Origin: Lagopus muta
Lineage: Eukaryota; Chordata; Aves; Galliformes; Phasianidae
Length of the DNA stretch: 64,000 nucleotides
Assembly (NCBI RefSeq): GCF_023343835.1
Contig: NC_064439.1
Location: 28,435,933 to 28,499,932 of the forward strand
Direction of reading: 5' to 3'
Made by a program: the position numbers and the translations under genes. Positions 27,421 through 39,898 of the stretch are shown here, one piece after another. How positions within the stretch are numbered: position 1 is the stretch's first letter; every line of letters begins with the position of its first letter. Below the pieces are notes generated by a model. That model ran no database searches. It worked only from the letters and a program-made list of their open reading frames with translations, and had not been told where the DNA came from.

Positions 27421-27882
27421 TCCAGCATTCAAAGTAAAATTATTTCTTTGCCATTAGTACATGCTTGCAATTTCAAAGGTAGCATGGAAGCTCTTCAGCT
27501 TGTAAAGAGGTTGCAGATTTGAAGACTGACTGAAGAAGACAGTGTCCCTCCCACTTGACTTCTATTTTGACTGTTGTGTCTTGTATATGTGAAGTTGATG
27601 ACTGCATATAGTATGACAGAAGAGAAATATCACTTCCTTTTCTCTGCAGAAGGAACAGGTCTTTAAAACCTGTTCAGTAGCAAAATGCAAGACAGTGTTC
27701 AGGTGCTGGTGTTCTGTGTCTGCTGCTGAAGGTGGTAGAAGTTTCACTGGGAAATTCACCCAACTAAACATGACTGATTGATAGTTTGCTTAAAAGGCAG
27801 CTAAATCAGAGGCTGAGCTGAAGAAATAACTGGAAGACAGGAGGGTAGAGAGCCATAGGCTACAATTGTTCTGCAGACTCAT

Positions 27883-28568
27883 TTCATAGAAACAGAGAAT
27901 CCTTAGAGTTGGAAGGGACCTTTAAAGATCATCTAGTCCAACTCTTCTGCAGAGACACCTACAGCTAGATCAGGTCCTGATCAGACCCTGGTCCAGCCTG
28001 ACACTGAATATCTACAGGGATGGGGGACTTCTGCCACATCTCTGGGCAATCTGTTCCAGTGCCTCATCACCCTCATTGTAAAATAATTTTTGCTTACATC
28101 CAGTATAAATCTCCCCCTTTAAGTTTGAAACTATTTCCCCTTTTCCTATCACTTCAGACCCTGCTAAAGTATCTGTCTCCTCCTTTCTTGTAGGTCCCCT
28201 TTAGGTCTCCCTGGAGCCTTCTCTTCTCTAGACTAAACAGTCCCAGCTCTCACAGTCTGTTCTCGTAGCAGAGATGTTCCATCTCTTGGATCATTTTTGT
28301 GGCCCTCTTCTGTTCACGCTCCAACAGGTCTGTGTGTCTCCTGTACTGAAGACTCCACATCTGGACACAGTACTCCAGGTGAGATCTCATCAGTGCAGAC
28401 TAGAGGAACAGGATCACCTCCCTTGCCCTGCTGGCCATGTTTCTCTTGATGCAGCCCAGAATATGGTTGACTTTCTTGGTTATGTGGGCACATTGCTGGC
28501 TCATATCCAGCTGCCATTCACCAGTAACCTCAAGTCTTTACCAGCAGGGCTGTGCTCTATCCTTTCAG
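27883..28568 (-). mobile_element. CR1 LINE fragment (antisense)
   Basis: Starts TCATAGAAACAGAGAATCC then GAGTTGGAAGGGACC, the reverse of a CR1 3' end. It continues through 'CACCTACAGCTAGATCAGG', 'GGCAATCTGTTCCAGTGCC', 'CATCTGGACACAGTACTCC' and 'CTTGATGCAGCCCAG' into the end of the reverse-transcriptase ORF. Closely related to the 46.4 kb copy. The 132-codon + frame (28274-28672) and its neighbours are shadows of this repeat. Confidence 0.95.
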
Positions 28569-31500
28569 AAGGGAAAAAAGAAACCAAAAAATCTGTGGAA
28601 ACAGGATTTACAAAAGGAAATTGCAGACTGTGTCCAGTGCCCCAGGTCAAAGGTTCTCCAGCAGAGATTTAGAAGCTCAAAATTAATAGCGGGTCAGGCT
28701 CTCTAAATTTTCAGTGCCTGCAATTAAGGAAAACATAAGGTCATGTTTTCAATTTACAATTTGTTCTTTGCTGTTTGGCACTGCTGATGATACTTAAGTA
28801 ATGGTTCTTAGAATAATTTGCTCATCATGCTCAGATCCGGCTCAAGGCTTCTTTTATATTTGTATACATTCAGAGTCACCCATGTCTAGAGTCTGTTAAT
28901 CAGAGCTTTTGAATCTGTCCTCATAAGCATTGCAAAAATGCTTTTATTTAAAGTAACAGTAAAATATAATAAACAAAGAGGAAAATAATAAAATATGATT
29001 GTCTTTAAACTGATCCACATCATGTTATATTGGATGTTCCATCAAAATTAAAAAAAAAAAAAACACACTTAGAAAAGAGTGATTCTTTTACAGCAGTGAA
29101 AACCAAATGCATTCTAGTTCTTATTGAAAAGATTAATCAAATTGTATCATGTTGCTGCCTTAATCTCATTAGGATTTAAAGAACATGAGTTTATTCACAG
29201 CCTTCTGCCATCTCACACAAGACAAATCTCCACATTAAAGCAGTATTCAGAGTCCCTTTAATATTGTGGATCTCAATTTCATGTTTTTCACTTGCACTGA
29301 AAATAATAGTGTTTTGAACTGACAGGTTTTCATATTTCTAGCAAACTAAAAATATCTTTTTTTCTACTTATCACAAGCTAACACTGTATTAACAATCTCA
29401 GTTCTTGTCTTCTCTAAGATGGACACATTCTCAGTTTATTTCCACACAAGAGTTTTGGAAAGCAGTACTTAGTTCTATTCAGTTCTTTTTTTTCTAGTGA
29501 TGCCTCTTTTGTGGTTCACAATTTTCCCAGGAGCCTCATAATTCAGTTTTTTCCATATTGTTATCAACACAGTCCTCAGAAGGCTTGAATTTAAGCCACT
29601 TGTTTCCAGAGTGTTTGAAATCTTTGCCCACAGTATCATTCCATGCCATACAGAACAGCTATTCACCAGATGCCAGATGTATAAAATGCTCTTCAGTTGG
29701 CTTCTTTCCTCAGGATTACTAATTTCTATGCCAAACTAATTTCTAATTTTTGGACTTCATAGCTGCTGATTGTGCTGTTTCCTCAGGGCAGTTGTTACTG
29801 GAAATAATCCCAGATGTCAGTGAGTGCTGTCACAAAACTTTCAATAAAGGCTTGATGTATTCTTTCTCATCTACATTTCCTGGAACTTCTAAGGGTGAGC
29901 AGTCAAACATCAGTGCAAGTAGGTAACTGTGAGACCCAGGACTTGCTGCAGAGCTGAAGCATTGCTTTTGTAATCTATTATAGTTACATCTTGACTGTGT
30001 ATCTAAAATACCGTTCTTTCACCATTTTCTTTCCAGTCATTAGTTAAGCGTATGTAATTGTGTGGCAATATTCCTTGGGGATTCATTTGCTTGCCTACTC
30101 TATTAGGCTTCTTAGCATGTTTTGTTGGAGGGAAAAATGTGTAAAACTACATTACAGTTGCATAGCTGAGGTGTCCACAGCTGACAGTGTGAGGGCTATA
30201 ACAAGTTTTGTGAGTTAAAGGACTGCAGTGTGTAAAGATGGAATTGCTTAATGTAAAATGCTACACTAAATCCAACCTATAAGATAAGCTGCATAGTGCA
30301 GAAAGAGATACCAGTACTGTTATCCCATGTTTGTATGTACATATTACAGTACTGCCTTTGATGATATGATCACATGCTGTCTTATTTCACACTATTGTTA
30401 CTCCTAGCTGTTCATAACTACGTAAGGAAGAAGACTTATGGTTTCTCAGGCTACTGTTATGTCCTAGAAGTTTGAGTTTCTTAGTTTAGAGTAAGCTAAA
30501 TCTTGTTATATTTTTGTACGTAATAATGATGATGGCAGAAGTATCTTTGGTAGTTTACAGAAATGCTTTCAAGCAGCATGCTCATACCAATTGCACATTT
30601 TTCTAGGATTCATCTTCTCTCCCATTCCCAAGGCCCATCAGAAACCTCATGTTCTAACTGCCTCGTATCCTACAGCAGATGTTTTGCTGATCCTTTTCTC
30701 AGAGAAAGAGAACATAAAAGCAACTCCCCCCACCAGAGCACAATCTGATCCCTTTAAGAGCTTATTACTTTAAGCCTCCCATCTGAGGGATTTCATGGGA
30801 AAGCACCTGAATGGACAGCATACCTCTGTGCTGGAAGCAGCCTTCTCTGCAGAGATGCTGGTCACAGCACGGTGCTAGGCAGCCTGCTGTATTTCTTGCT
30901 GTTCCAACCAAGAACCATACAGAAGCACCAAAGGCCAGAATGCCATCTTTGACAATATTCACACACCTTAGGAGTCCCATGGCAATTTATGTGCACACCT
31001 GAGTTGGGCAAGTAATTGGAAAATCGCTAAAATTGGAATCAAAGCACAGTACCAAATACTAACATTACTCATTTTCCTTTTTGCATTTTAAATTCTGTTA
31101 CTCTCCAGTATTATTTCTGTATTAAATATAATGCAGACTGTCTCAGACACCTTTGTTTTTATCCACTAAAACCTCTCTATTATCTATACTATATCCTAGA
31201 GTAGGGTTGGATTCTCTAATCTATTAACACTTCTTTTTTCTAATTCCAATGAGCAAATAGCTTCTTTAGGTTAGGCTATTCTGCTTCAGAGCCTGGCTTC
31301 CTAGATGCTAATGGAAAAGGCTGCAGCTCTTTTGCTGCAAGCCCTGAGATTAACTCCATCCAATCTTGCTGGACATAGATGAGGAGGAAGAGAACTCAGC
31401 TTCCTCTTTGCATTGTTTCTTATCAAAAGAGAGAAAATTTGGGTGGTGGTTAAGGAAATAATGTCTGTTTTGTACATTCACTGGCATGACAGATGAGCTA

Positions 31501-31715
31501 AATGACCAACTAATCAAGATAACACATCCTCTTGAGAAATGCCTGAGAATCTCCTGAAATCAGTCCTTGTTTAGAAAAGTATAGGTCTAAATGTATGTGC
31601 TTATTTAATTTCTTACTTAGTTATTTTTTCCAGGGGCAAATTAGCATACAATCAGATTTCCCGACTGAAGGGACTCCAGAAAGGCAAAAATGTTATTGTT
31701 TTAGTGTATGGGAAC
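28569..31715. other. AT-rich intergenic DNA
   Basis: No gene recognised. Several 60-70 codon frames near 30.6-31.0 kb overlap on both strands without family signatures. A poly-A tract lies at about 29050-29063. Confidence 0.5.
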
Positions 31716-31935
31716 TGTTGGGTCGTGGCCTGAACCACTGATTGATCACTTGAGGCAAGGACTGAGTCAGCCATGGGAGCACAGGTAAAAGCAATTCAGC
31801 TGCGTGACAGGTGCCTGGCTCAACCCCTCCTAGACCCCATTCAAGGGCTGACTGCAACTGGGAAACGTTCCCTTTCTGGAGATCCCTCCTCTGTGGAATC
31901 TTTCCTGTCAACCTAGATCTTTGGATATAGGTGAG
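31716..31935. repeat. Dispersed LTR-like repeat, copy B
   Basis: Partner of 1468-1690 in the same orientation. It opens TGTTGGGTCGTGGCC, then GAACCACTGATTGATCACTT, and near its right part has CAACCCCTCCTAGACCCCATT and TTTCTGGAGATCCC. It is better preserved than copy A. The 92-codon minus frame 31693-31971 is a shadow of it. Confidence 0.6.
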
Positions 31936-34900
31936 CATTCCTTCCCTGTTTGTTTCTTTTCCCATTTTCACTATGATAATCTTTCCAGCTGTAAACCAAC
32001 TGTAATGTTTAGATTCTCAAAACTAGAATAACATTAAAAATAAAAAGTCCTTAGCCATCATTTTGTTGTTGTTGTTGTTTGTTTTATATATCAGCTTCTT
32101 TTGAGACAGTGTTCAGGTTATGGTCAGTGGGCTTACAGAGATATTCACACCTGGTTTTGAATGAGAGTAGGTGCTGAGTTTCTGAACAGCAGGATTGGAT
32201 CTTAGTTTTTCTTCTCCTGTCTTTCTGAATGTGATTTCCTTTTGCTGCACCAAAATGAAGGTCTTTTCTGTGAACCAATTAACACTTAAGCTAGGATGAG
32301 AATATTTTCAAAGTTATGGAAAGACTGTAACTAAAATTTGAAAGCGTATCACTGTCTCTAAGCATAAGGCTTTCTAACCTCAGTGTAAAATGTGAAGGCT
32401 ACTTATTTTGTACACCAGCCAGAGATATTTTAGGTATTTGTTGAATTTCTTGTGAAACCACCTGATTGGAATATCTTAATTACTGTCATCTTTATTCTTA
32501 TGGTAAACCAAAAAGGGAAGTAAACCTGAACTGAGTCTTGCCAGTGTAGCCAGTATGTTTCTGTATGCGTTCTATGTGAAAAAAGACAAGGAAGTTCTGA
32601 GAATAAAGAAGTCTGGCAAGGTCCAGGAAACACTTTACCTCACTATTCTTCCTCTTTCTTTAATCTTTGCTTGGCTTCCCTTGTTTCTGTGCAAATAATA
32701 AAGTGAACAAATGTACCATGCTGAATAATGGGGTGACTATTTATAGTTACCCTCTTATTTTTTCCACTCTCCATTGCAAAGTCAAGCAATTAAGAGAGCT
32801 GAAAACAATTAGCAGCACTTGGCATAAGTCTGACACTATCATATCTTTGGATGAAATACAGAACTACAATAGATGCTAAAATGAGGCAGACAGTTTTCAT
32901 TTTGAAGAAGAGATAATTCCCTGGTGTTGGTGGAAGCCTCTGCTTCTTTTGTTTTAACCCTCAAGAAACACCTATGTGTTTACCCTTACAGCCTTACATC
33001 AGCCTTAAGAATATTGTTTCATGCTTTCTTTTAGTATCTTCTCAATTGTTGAAAATCTCTCTGCTTCTGTCTGGAATAACCCTGAAGCTGTTTCACCTGT
33101 GTGTTAGACTTTGTGGTCAGTTGCTGCAAAGGCAGAGAAAGGAGGGACAAGCGGTGCCTAATTTGAAGACAGGAAGTGGTTGAACTTGGTCTCACCATCT
33201 ATTCAACTCAAAAGGTCTGTGCAAGTTTCTTTTCTTGTGAACTGTGAGGCTCCAGAAGTTTTCCCAAATCTGGAGGCACTATGAGTCAGATGTATTTTGC
33301 AAATATCAGTTCATCAAGCTGTATGACTGTAAAACCATGCACATAGGTTTCACTTTTCTTCAGAATTCACACACAAAAAACCCTGCACAATTACATTATG
33401 ACACAATACTGAAATGTTCATGTCTGTCTAAAACTCTAGTGTTGTTATTGCACACGATTAAGGAAGCTGTTTGTTTGTGTGTTGTGCTTCTGTTGTTTAA
33501 AGAAAGAAAGAAAAGAGGAAGAAAAAAGTGTAGAAAAAGTAGTGTAGGCAGCAGATTTTGTTACTGTCCTGATGGAAATGACAATTGGACAGGACATGAG
33601 ACTCTAACATAAGTACATTTAAAGTAACTTTTAGGAAAAGAAATAGAGATTCAAAAGGTATTGTGAATGTATTTAAACCCAGTTAATACTTCAATATAAA
33701 AGCAGATACACAGGTAATTTAACTATTGATATTAATGGAAATATTGATCCCTACGTTTCTACAATGTTTTAAAATATATTCAGGCATAAAAAATCTTTTT
33801 CTAACTAAAGGCTGTCTGCTTTTTCACATGAGATTTTTCAGTATGTTCAGAAGTTGCCTTGAGTTTAAAAAAGATAGTGCCTACTGATACTTTAATGTGA
33901 GCTGTCTTTCCTTACCTCCAGGGTACATTATTGCTAATATTGAATTTTTTGGCAAATGGAGAAAGGAATAATGATTTCAGGTTTTTTGTTTATTTCCTTT
34001 ATTTTATTATTATTTGCAAATAATTTATATGAAAACGCATCCGAGCATTCATGTGTGGAATATAATACATGGAATGCAATGCTGTGAACTCTTGCAAATG
34101 GAAAAATTGTATCTACACTTTACATATATATTTTTAGTGCCTAGGATATAGTTTAGTGCCTCTTGGACAAATAGCTTTGTGATGTGCCGTATGCTGACAT
34201 CTTTGAAATCCACTTAAAGTAGTTTATAGCTTCGTGTGCTTTGGGGTATTTCACATCGTGCTTTCTGTGATGATGCTTTTCTCTGCACGTGCACAGGACT
34301 ATACAGCTGTTAGGTTTAGCACTGCTATATAAAGCATTAAGCTTATTAAATTATGCTGAGGCAATTTGATTAGATGTGTCCAAATGAAGACACAATTATA
34401 ATAGCTAAACATGGGAAGTGATTATTGTTAACAGTAATACATCATAATTAAAGAAAATACTGGTTTAACTATTTTCAATAAATCTGTTTTCCCTTTTGGT
34501 CTATTTGCTATTGTTGTATAATGTTGTTTGGCTTCCAGATAATTCAAGGCACATAAATTTATTGAGCTTTTTAATCTTATTTCAATATATATTGTATGAT
34601 TTTATGTTCATAGTCTGTATCAGAAATTATGGATTTATTGCTTTGCTTTCATAATCTTAAATTATATTAATCTCAAGGTTTTTGACAGAATTGTGAATGG
34701 AAGCTGGTTTAATTTCACAAGCATTATGTTTTACTTGAAGCAGATGGAAAACCTAAGTGCCTCCTGGTGGTCTGTTAAAAACTGGAGAAGAGAGAGGACA
34801 ACTGAAGCAGTGAGTGAACAGGAACAGAATTGCCATCAGAGACAGACATGGTCAGGTCTCACAGGCAGACTTCACAGTATGGATATTTCAGCGTGCTGAA

Positions 34901-35172
34901 ATAGTATCTGATGAGCATTTTCATCCTAGCACAATTTGATGTATTTACTCCTTTGTAAGTTTTAATTCCTCTTAAGGGGAACGATCCTATCAGTATAAAG
35001 AGGTCATAAGGACTGTTGCATGATCAGATTAACTTCTGTTTTATTGCCTCCAATCCTTAGGTCAGTTTTGCTGAATTTTGGACACAGTTTCTGTTCTGTT
35101 TCCTGGCTATGCTTTCCATTTAATTGTCATCATACTCCCTCTCTCTTATTGTTCATTGCTTTATTTATATTA
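31936..35172. other. AT-rich intergenic DNA
   Basis: No supported gene. The 122-codon frame at 33244-33612 contains a translated (AAAG)n tract (33501-33520) and no domain. The 34.1-34.6 kb part has a dense, non-repetitive AT-rich texture with homeodomain-like TAATTA/ATTAAA cores and is mentioned under findings. Confidence 0.5.
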
Positions 35173-35703
35173 CAAGGCTTGTTCCAGAAGTAGTGCCTCC
35201 TGTTTTATTGTGTTGGCCTTCAGCATCAAGTGCAGATGTTGCTGGTATGCTAGTAGAGGCTGAATCTTCCTACATTCCATTATATTTTGTTGCCATGTGA
35301 CAGATTACAGCGGAGGGGCAGTCTGACCAAATGGCATCTGACATGTAAGAAGCAAAGGTGTGGAATTAATTCCTCCATGCAGAAAATGGCAGCCACTGAC
35401 ATTCATAGATGCCTGCTCAGTGGTTATGGAGACTAAACAGTGGATGTGAACACAGTGAGGTAGTGGGTGGTGTATTGCAGAGAGAGTGACAGTGGGTCAT
35501 CTCTACCGGTGCAGATTTGTTATGAGTGTGGCATGCAGGCTCTTGCTTATTGCTGGCAAAAAGAAAAAAAAAAAAAAAAAATCACAGTTGAAAAAGAGTG
35601 TTCTGTGGCTGAGAATTGCTCTATGTAGTGCTACTGTGGTTGTTGTATCTGTTGTATTTTCCAAGGAAATAAATAGGAGGCATTACTTTTGGAGCAACCT
35701 ATG
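35173..35703. mobile_element. Mariner-type non-autonomous element (Galluhop-like)
   Basis: A 531-bp unit flanked by TA on both sides (35171-35172 and 35704-35705), the target duplication used by Tc1/mariner transposases. The terminal inverted repeats are about 30 bp: the left end has TTCCAGAAGTAGTGCCTCCT, and the right end read in reverse has CTCCAAAAGTAATGCCTCCT. The ends match what I remember of the chicken mariner family called Galluhop. No transposase frame is present, so the copy is non-autonomous or internally deleted. An A-rich run lies inside at about 35560-35581. Orientation is arbitrary. Confidence 0.85.
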
Positions 35704-36269
35704 TATTATAAATTGGTTCATCGGTATTAGACTGATTCTATGAAGATTAGGTATCTCTACTAGATTTTAGGACTTTTTCCTATTTTTCTTTTAGTAATTT
35801 TTTTTTTCCTGCAACTCCCTAGCTTATAGTGCATATAACATGGGTTTACACTATAGCAATAACTTAATAACAGTAATAACTCGATAGTAATCCCTTCTTC
35901 ACAAACTGATAGCCAACTACCTGTTAATGATGAGACTGTTTGCTGTATGTATGCTAAAATCTCTATACTAAAATACTAAAAGATCCACCTTGAAGTTCAC
36001 CTAAAGCCTGTGGATGTACGGATTTATGAAGCATAGCTCGCTTCTATAAAACTTGGAAAATATTTGCAAAAATCAGCGATGAGAAGGACGTGGATTTCCT
36101 ACTGCCATGTGAAGTTCTTCATGAGAATTCCTAAAATCCCATGCTTTCTCACAGTCTTTGTCAACAAAACTTTAACTGAGATAGGAGACTGACTTTAGAG
36201 TGAAACAAAGTTAAGATATGTAGCAAAAGCAAACAGGTGTGACTTATTAGCATTTTGCTGTTGCTACAA
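35704..36269. other. AT-rich intergenic DNA
   Basis: Spacer between the mariner element and the next CR1. Nothing recognised. Confidence 0.6.
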
Positions 36270-37050
36270 AGCTGAGAGAAATGGCTGACACTCCAGAAGG
36301 CTGTGCTGCTGTTCAGCAAGACCTGGACCGGTGGAGAGTTGGGCAGTGAGGGACCTTAGGATGTCAACAAGGGCAAGAGTAGAGTTATTCACCCGCAGAG
36401 GAGTAACCGCATGAAGCCGTGCAGGTTAGGAGCTGATCTGCTGTGAAGGAGCTCTGCGGAGAAGGATCTGGTATCCTGGGGTGCATTAAAAAGGAGTGAA
36501 CAGCAAGTCAGAAGAGGTTCTCTTCCACGTCTACTCTGCCTTGGTGAGGCCACATCTGGAGTACTGTGTCCGGTTCTGGGCTCCTCACATCAAGGCAGAC
36601 AGGGGACTTTGAGAGAGCCCACTGGAGGGCCACAAAGATTATTAGGGACCTGTAGCATCTCCCTTGTGAGGCAAGGCTGAGAGACCTGGCACTCTTCAGC
36701 CTGGAGAAGAATGAGAGCAGATCTTGTCGGTGCCTACAAATAACTGCAGGGCAGGAGCCAATTGTTTGGGCCCAACCTCTTTTCAGCAGTGCCCAGCAAC
36801 AGGATAAGGGGCACAGACTGGAATACAGAAAGTTTCATAAGAACGTGAGGATAAAATGTTTTTCTTTCAGAGTGATAGAGCACTGCAATAAGCTGCCCGT
36901 AGAGGTTGTGGAGTCTCCTTCTTTGGAGGTATTCAGAACTTGTCTGGATACTTTCCTGTGCAACATAGTGTAGGGAAAAGACTTCAGCAGGGGGTTTTAG
37001 ACTAGGTGATTTCCAAAGGTCCCTTCCAGCCCCTGTGATGGTGTGATTTT
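36270..37050 (+). mobile_element. CR1 LINE fragment, 3' end
   Basis: Sense CR1 of about 0.8 kb. Blocks include 'GGATCTGGTATCCTGGGGTG', 'GGTGAGGCCACATCTGGAG', 'GAGAGACCTGGCACTCTTC', AATAAGCTGCCCGTAGAGG and the 3' block 'GGTCCCTTCCAGCCCCTGTG'. Same type as the 9.9 kb copy but longer at its 5' side. The minus-strand frame of 119 codons over it is a shadow. Confidence 0.94.
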
Positions 37051-39634
37051 GCCTAGAAAGGGTGTGTACGGGTTGTTTACTCTTTAGAAACAATTTATTA
37101 GTTACTTAAATTAGTATTATTATCATTATCTACAAGCTTGCTTGCAGCAAAACCACATAAGAGCAATAATGTTTTGAAAGAAACATTTCCCTGAGAGCTC
37201 TTCTCGTGGTTTCCATTGTTATCCTCCAAGTAATAACAGCTCTTCAGGAGCTGTTTGGCACCCAGGCATCAGTAAGCCGCTACTGAGTTTTGCTGGATTT
37301 CTACCACCTGAATTATGTGTTAATTGTGCTATTTGTATTTGTAATGTGGTATTTTAATATACTTAATGTAGTCGATGCTTTCCAGATTTCAAGCTGGGTG
37401 TTCAGTTTAGTTCTGACTCTTCAACATGTCTTCTCACAATAATTCAAATTTATTTATTACTTAGTATACAGAATGTAAACTGATGCATGTTTACTTCAGC
37501 TTGATAGCTTCAAATGAAATAGGTCATATGTGGAAAGTGCCTGAGCATGTGTGCAAAATCTGAGCCTGTATTGTGTAGGATTCATTATGCAAGACACTAT
37601 ACAATCCAATAGCAAAAGGCAGATCTGTGTCTATTTTGAACAGCTGGATATATGTAGTTAATTTTTGATGCACATGAGCTTCACTAATTTCAGTATATCC
37701 TCTAAGCAGTAATCCCAACCTTATTTCAAATTGTGTTTTTGTTTTGGTTTGGTTTGTTTTTTTAAGTGGTTGCTACAGAGGTTAGAAACCTTAGCCTACA
37801 TTAAGGATTTATCTTATGGATAAGAAATTTGAAATAACGAAGTGTTTGTTTGTTTGTTTATTTGCAAGGCTGGATCATTGCTGTTTCTGCTCAAATCAAT
37901 TATTTTTCCAGTTTCCCCTGTGTTTCCCCACAGCTTTAGGTACTTTTAATTTTTCACTGTAGAAATATAAACATTTAAGTCTGTATTGTAAGAACAGCCT
38001 TCAACTTGTATACTATTGCGTTTTCAATTTAGTATTGCTGGTGTCTTCCAGTTTCAGTCTGTTTGTATACTAACACAGTGGGAGTCACCATAAGAAAAAG
38101 CAAGTAAGCAATGTCATAAGAGCTGTCCAAAGAGGAAAATATTCATTTTAATAGCATCTAATAGTGCTTTCCATGTGTTAACTTCAGATACCTTACATTT
38201 TTGTTCAAAATGCAGTTTATTTTTTGTAAGAAAGCAGTTAAAGATGATATTTTTACTCCAGCATTTTTGCTTGTTTTGAAGACATGAGTCAAAACAAGGA
38301 ATAAGAGCAAAACATCTATATTTGTGTAATGCTTCATGAATGTGTCTTTGTGCAGAATACAGCTGCAGAAGAACCAAAACATTCTGATGAAGGATGAAGT
38401 AGGTACTGTCAATGACTAATGAGCTTCACTTTGTATTGTTGCCTGCCCATTCAAAAGCTAAGTATTAGATGAAAGAAAGTAGTAAAGAAAGAGGGTTGTG
38501 TGTTGTGTATTTTTGGTTTTGTTTTGTTTTTAAGAAAAAGAAAAGATTTAAAGGTAAAATAATGGTAGTGGTGTAACATGCATGTGCTTCTTCAAAGCTA
38601 TAGGGAAAACACTTGAATACTGAGTGTACTGGGATAGCAATGCTTGGGAGGAATGCAACATAAAAAAGTTGGTAAGTCTAGGCTCAAAAGAAACTGACAA
38701 TCTCAAGAATCTTTCAGACAGAATGAGGTTTGTAAGGAGAAGCCACCAAACGTGACAAATATGTCTGTTTAAAATAACATGATTGTTGTTTTCTTTTCAG
38801 TAGCAGGATTTACTCATAAAGGGGAAACTTCAAAGATGTAGTTGAACTCCTATGTAAAGAATATATATATATATTTTCTTTTTTTTTTAAATCTTATCCT
38901 TCATGCCTTGCATGAAGTTACATATATTACTCTGATTTTGAAGCCGTGTGTTAGAGCAAACGTGCCATGACAAGTTCCTACGAGGAAAGTCCTGTAGGGT
39001 CCAAATCCCAGCTGAAATTCCTGAGTGAACCATGCTTACTGTTTAAGACTGTTACCTGATTGCTGGTCTGAGTGACTGGCTTGCAGAATACTGACTTGAA
39101 AGGCATAAAAGCCTGAGGATCAGTACATCTGGAAGTACAGGTGGCTTCTTGTCAAGCCAATGAGCACCACTGTGTGGTTTTTTCGTTTTGTTTATTTTCT
39201 TTTTTAAAATCCTATCATCAGGACTTAGAAAATATGATGAAATTGCAGAAATGCTTATAATTAGTTAGCTTCTGCTAACCTGATGTTTAGAAATATCTCC
39301 TCTTGATTGCATTTAGACTGTAGTGATGAAGCAGTCTGCAATTAACCCCGCAGTTCAGCTACCCTGATGCACAGAGCACACAGCCTTTCCTTCCTTTTGG
39401 TTCTTTTCCAGCAGAGGCAGGAGTGTAGTAAATGAGGGAAAAGGAAGAAAGAAAACTATGCTCAAGTGAATCTCATCCCACTGAAGGGTGCTGCCAGCAT
39501 GTGCTCCCAAACTTGGCAGCTAACAGACCTGCAGTTTGGGTGAACCATTAATTTTAACAGAAGCCATTGCAAAGCAGTATAATGCTCTGAGTTGATGAGA
39601 AGAATCACTTCTTTTACATAAGAGTGCTTGGAGT
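37051..39634. other. AT-rich intergenic DNA
   Basis: No gene recognised. Simple tracts include (GTTT)n near 37847-37862 and (AT)n near 38862-38874. Confidence 0.5.
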
Positions 39635-39658
39635 GGGGGGGGGGGGGGGGGGGGGGGG
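39635..39658. repeat. Poly-G homopolymer (24 nt)
   Basis: An uninterrupted run of 24 G, immediately 5' of the CR1 fragment at 39.66 kb. It can form G-quadruplexes on the + strand. Its exact length is prone to sequencing and assembly error. Confidence 0.9.
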
Positions 39659-39664
39659 ATAAGA

Positions 39665-39898
39665 TAAACTGGAAATTAGGCAAGCTATCAGGAGAAGTAT
39701 TTTACTGAGAGTGGTGAGGTGCTGGAACAAGTTGCCCAGAGAGGCTGTGGATGCTCTGTCTATGGAGGTGTTTAAGGCCAGGTTGGATGGGGCCTTGGGC
39801 AGTCTGATCTAGCAGCTGGCACCCCTGCCTGTGGCAGGGGGGTTGGAATGTGATGATCCTCGAGGTCCTTTCAAATCCAAGCCATTCTATGATTCTTA
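39665..39898 (+). mobile_element. CR1 3' end
   Basis: Sense CR1 tail of about 230 bp with 'GAGAGTGGTGAGGTGCTGG', AGTTGCCCAGAGAGGCTGTGG, 'GGTTGGATGGGGCCTTGGGC' and a preserved 3' end CCATTCTATGATTCT. The wording differs from the 9.9 and 36.3 kb copies, so it is another subfamily. Confidence 0.95.

Noticed and set aside
33244-33612. 122-codon + frame as a small gene
   Set aside because: It includes a translated (AAAG)n tract and AT-rich random codons, with no start context, splice sites or domain.
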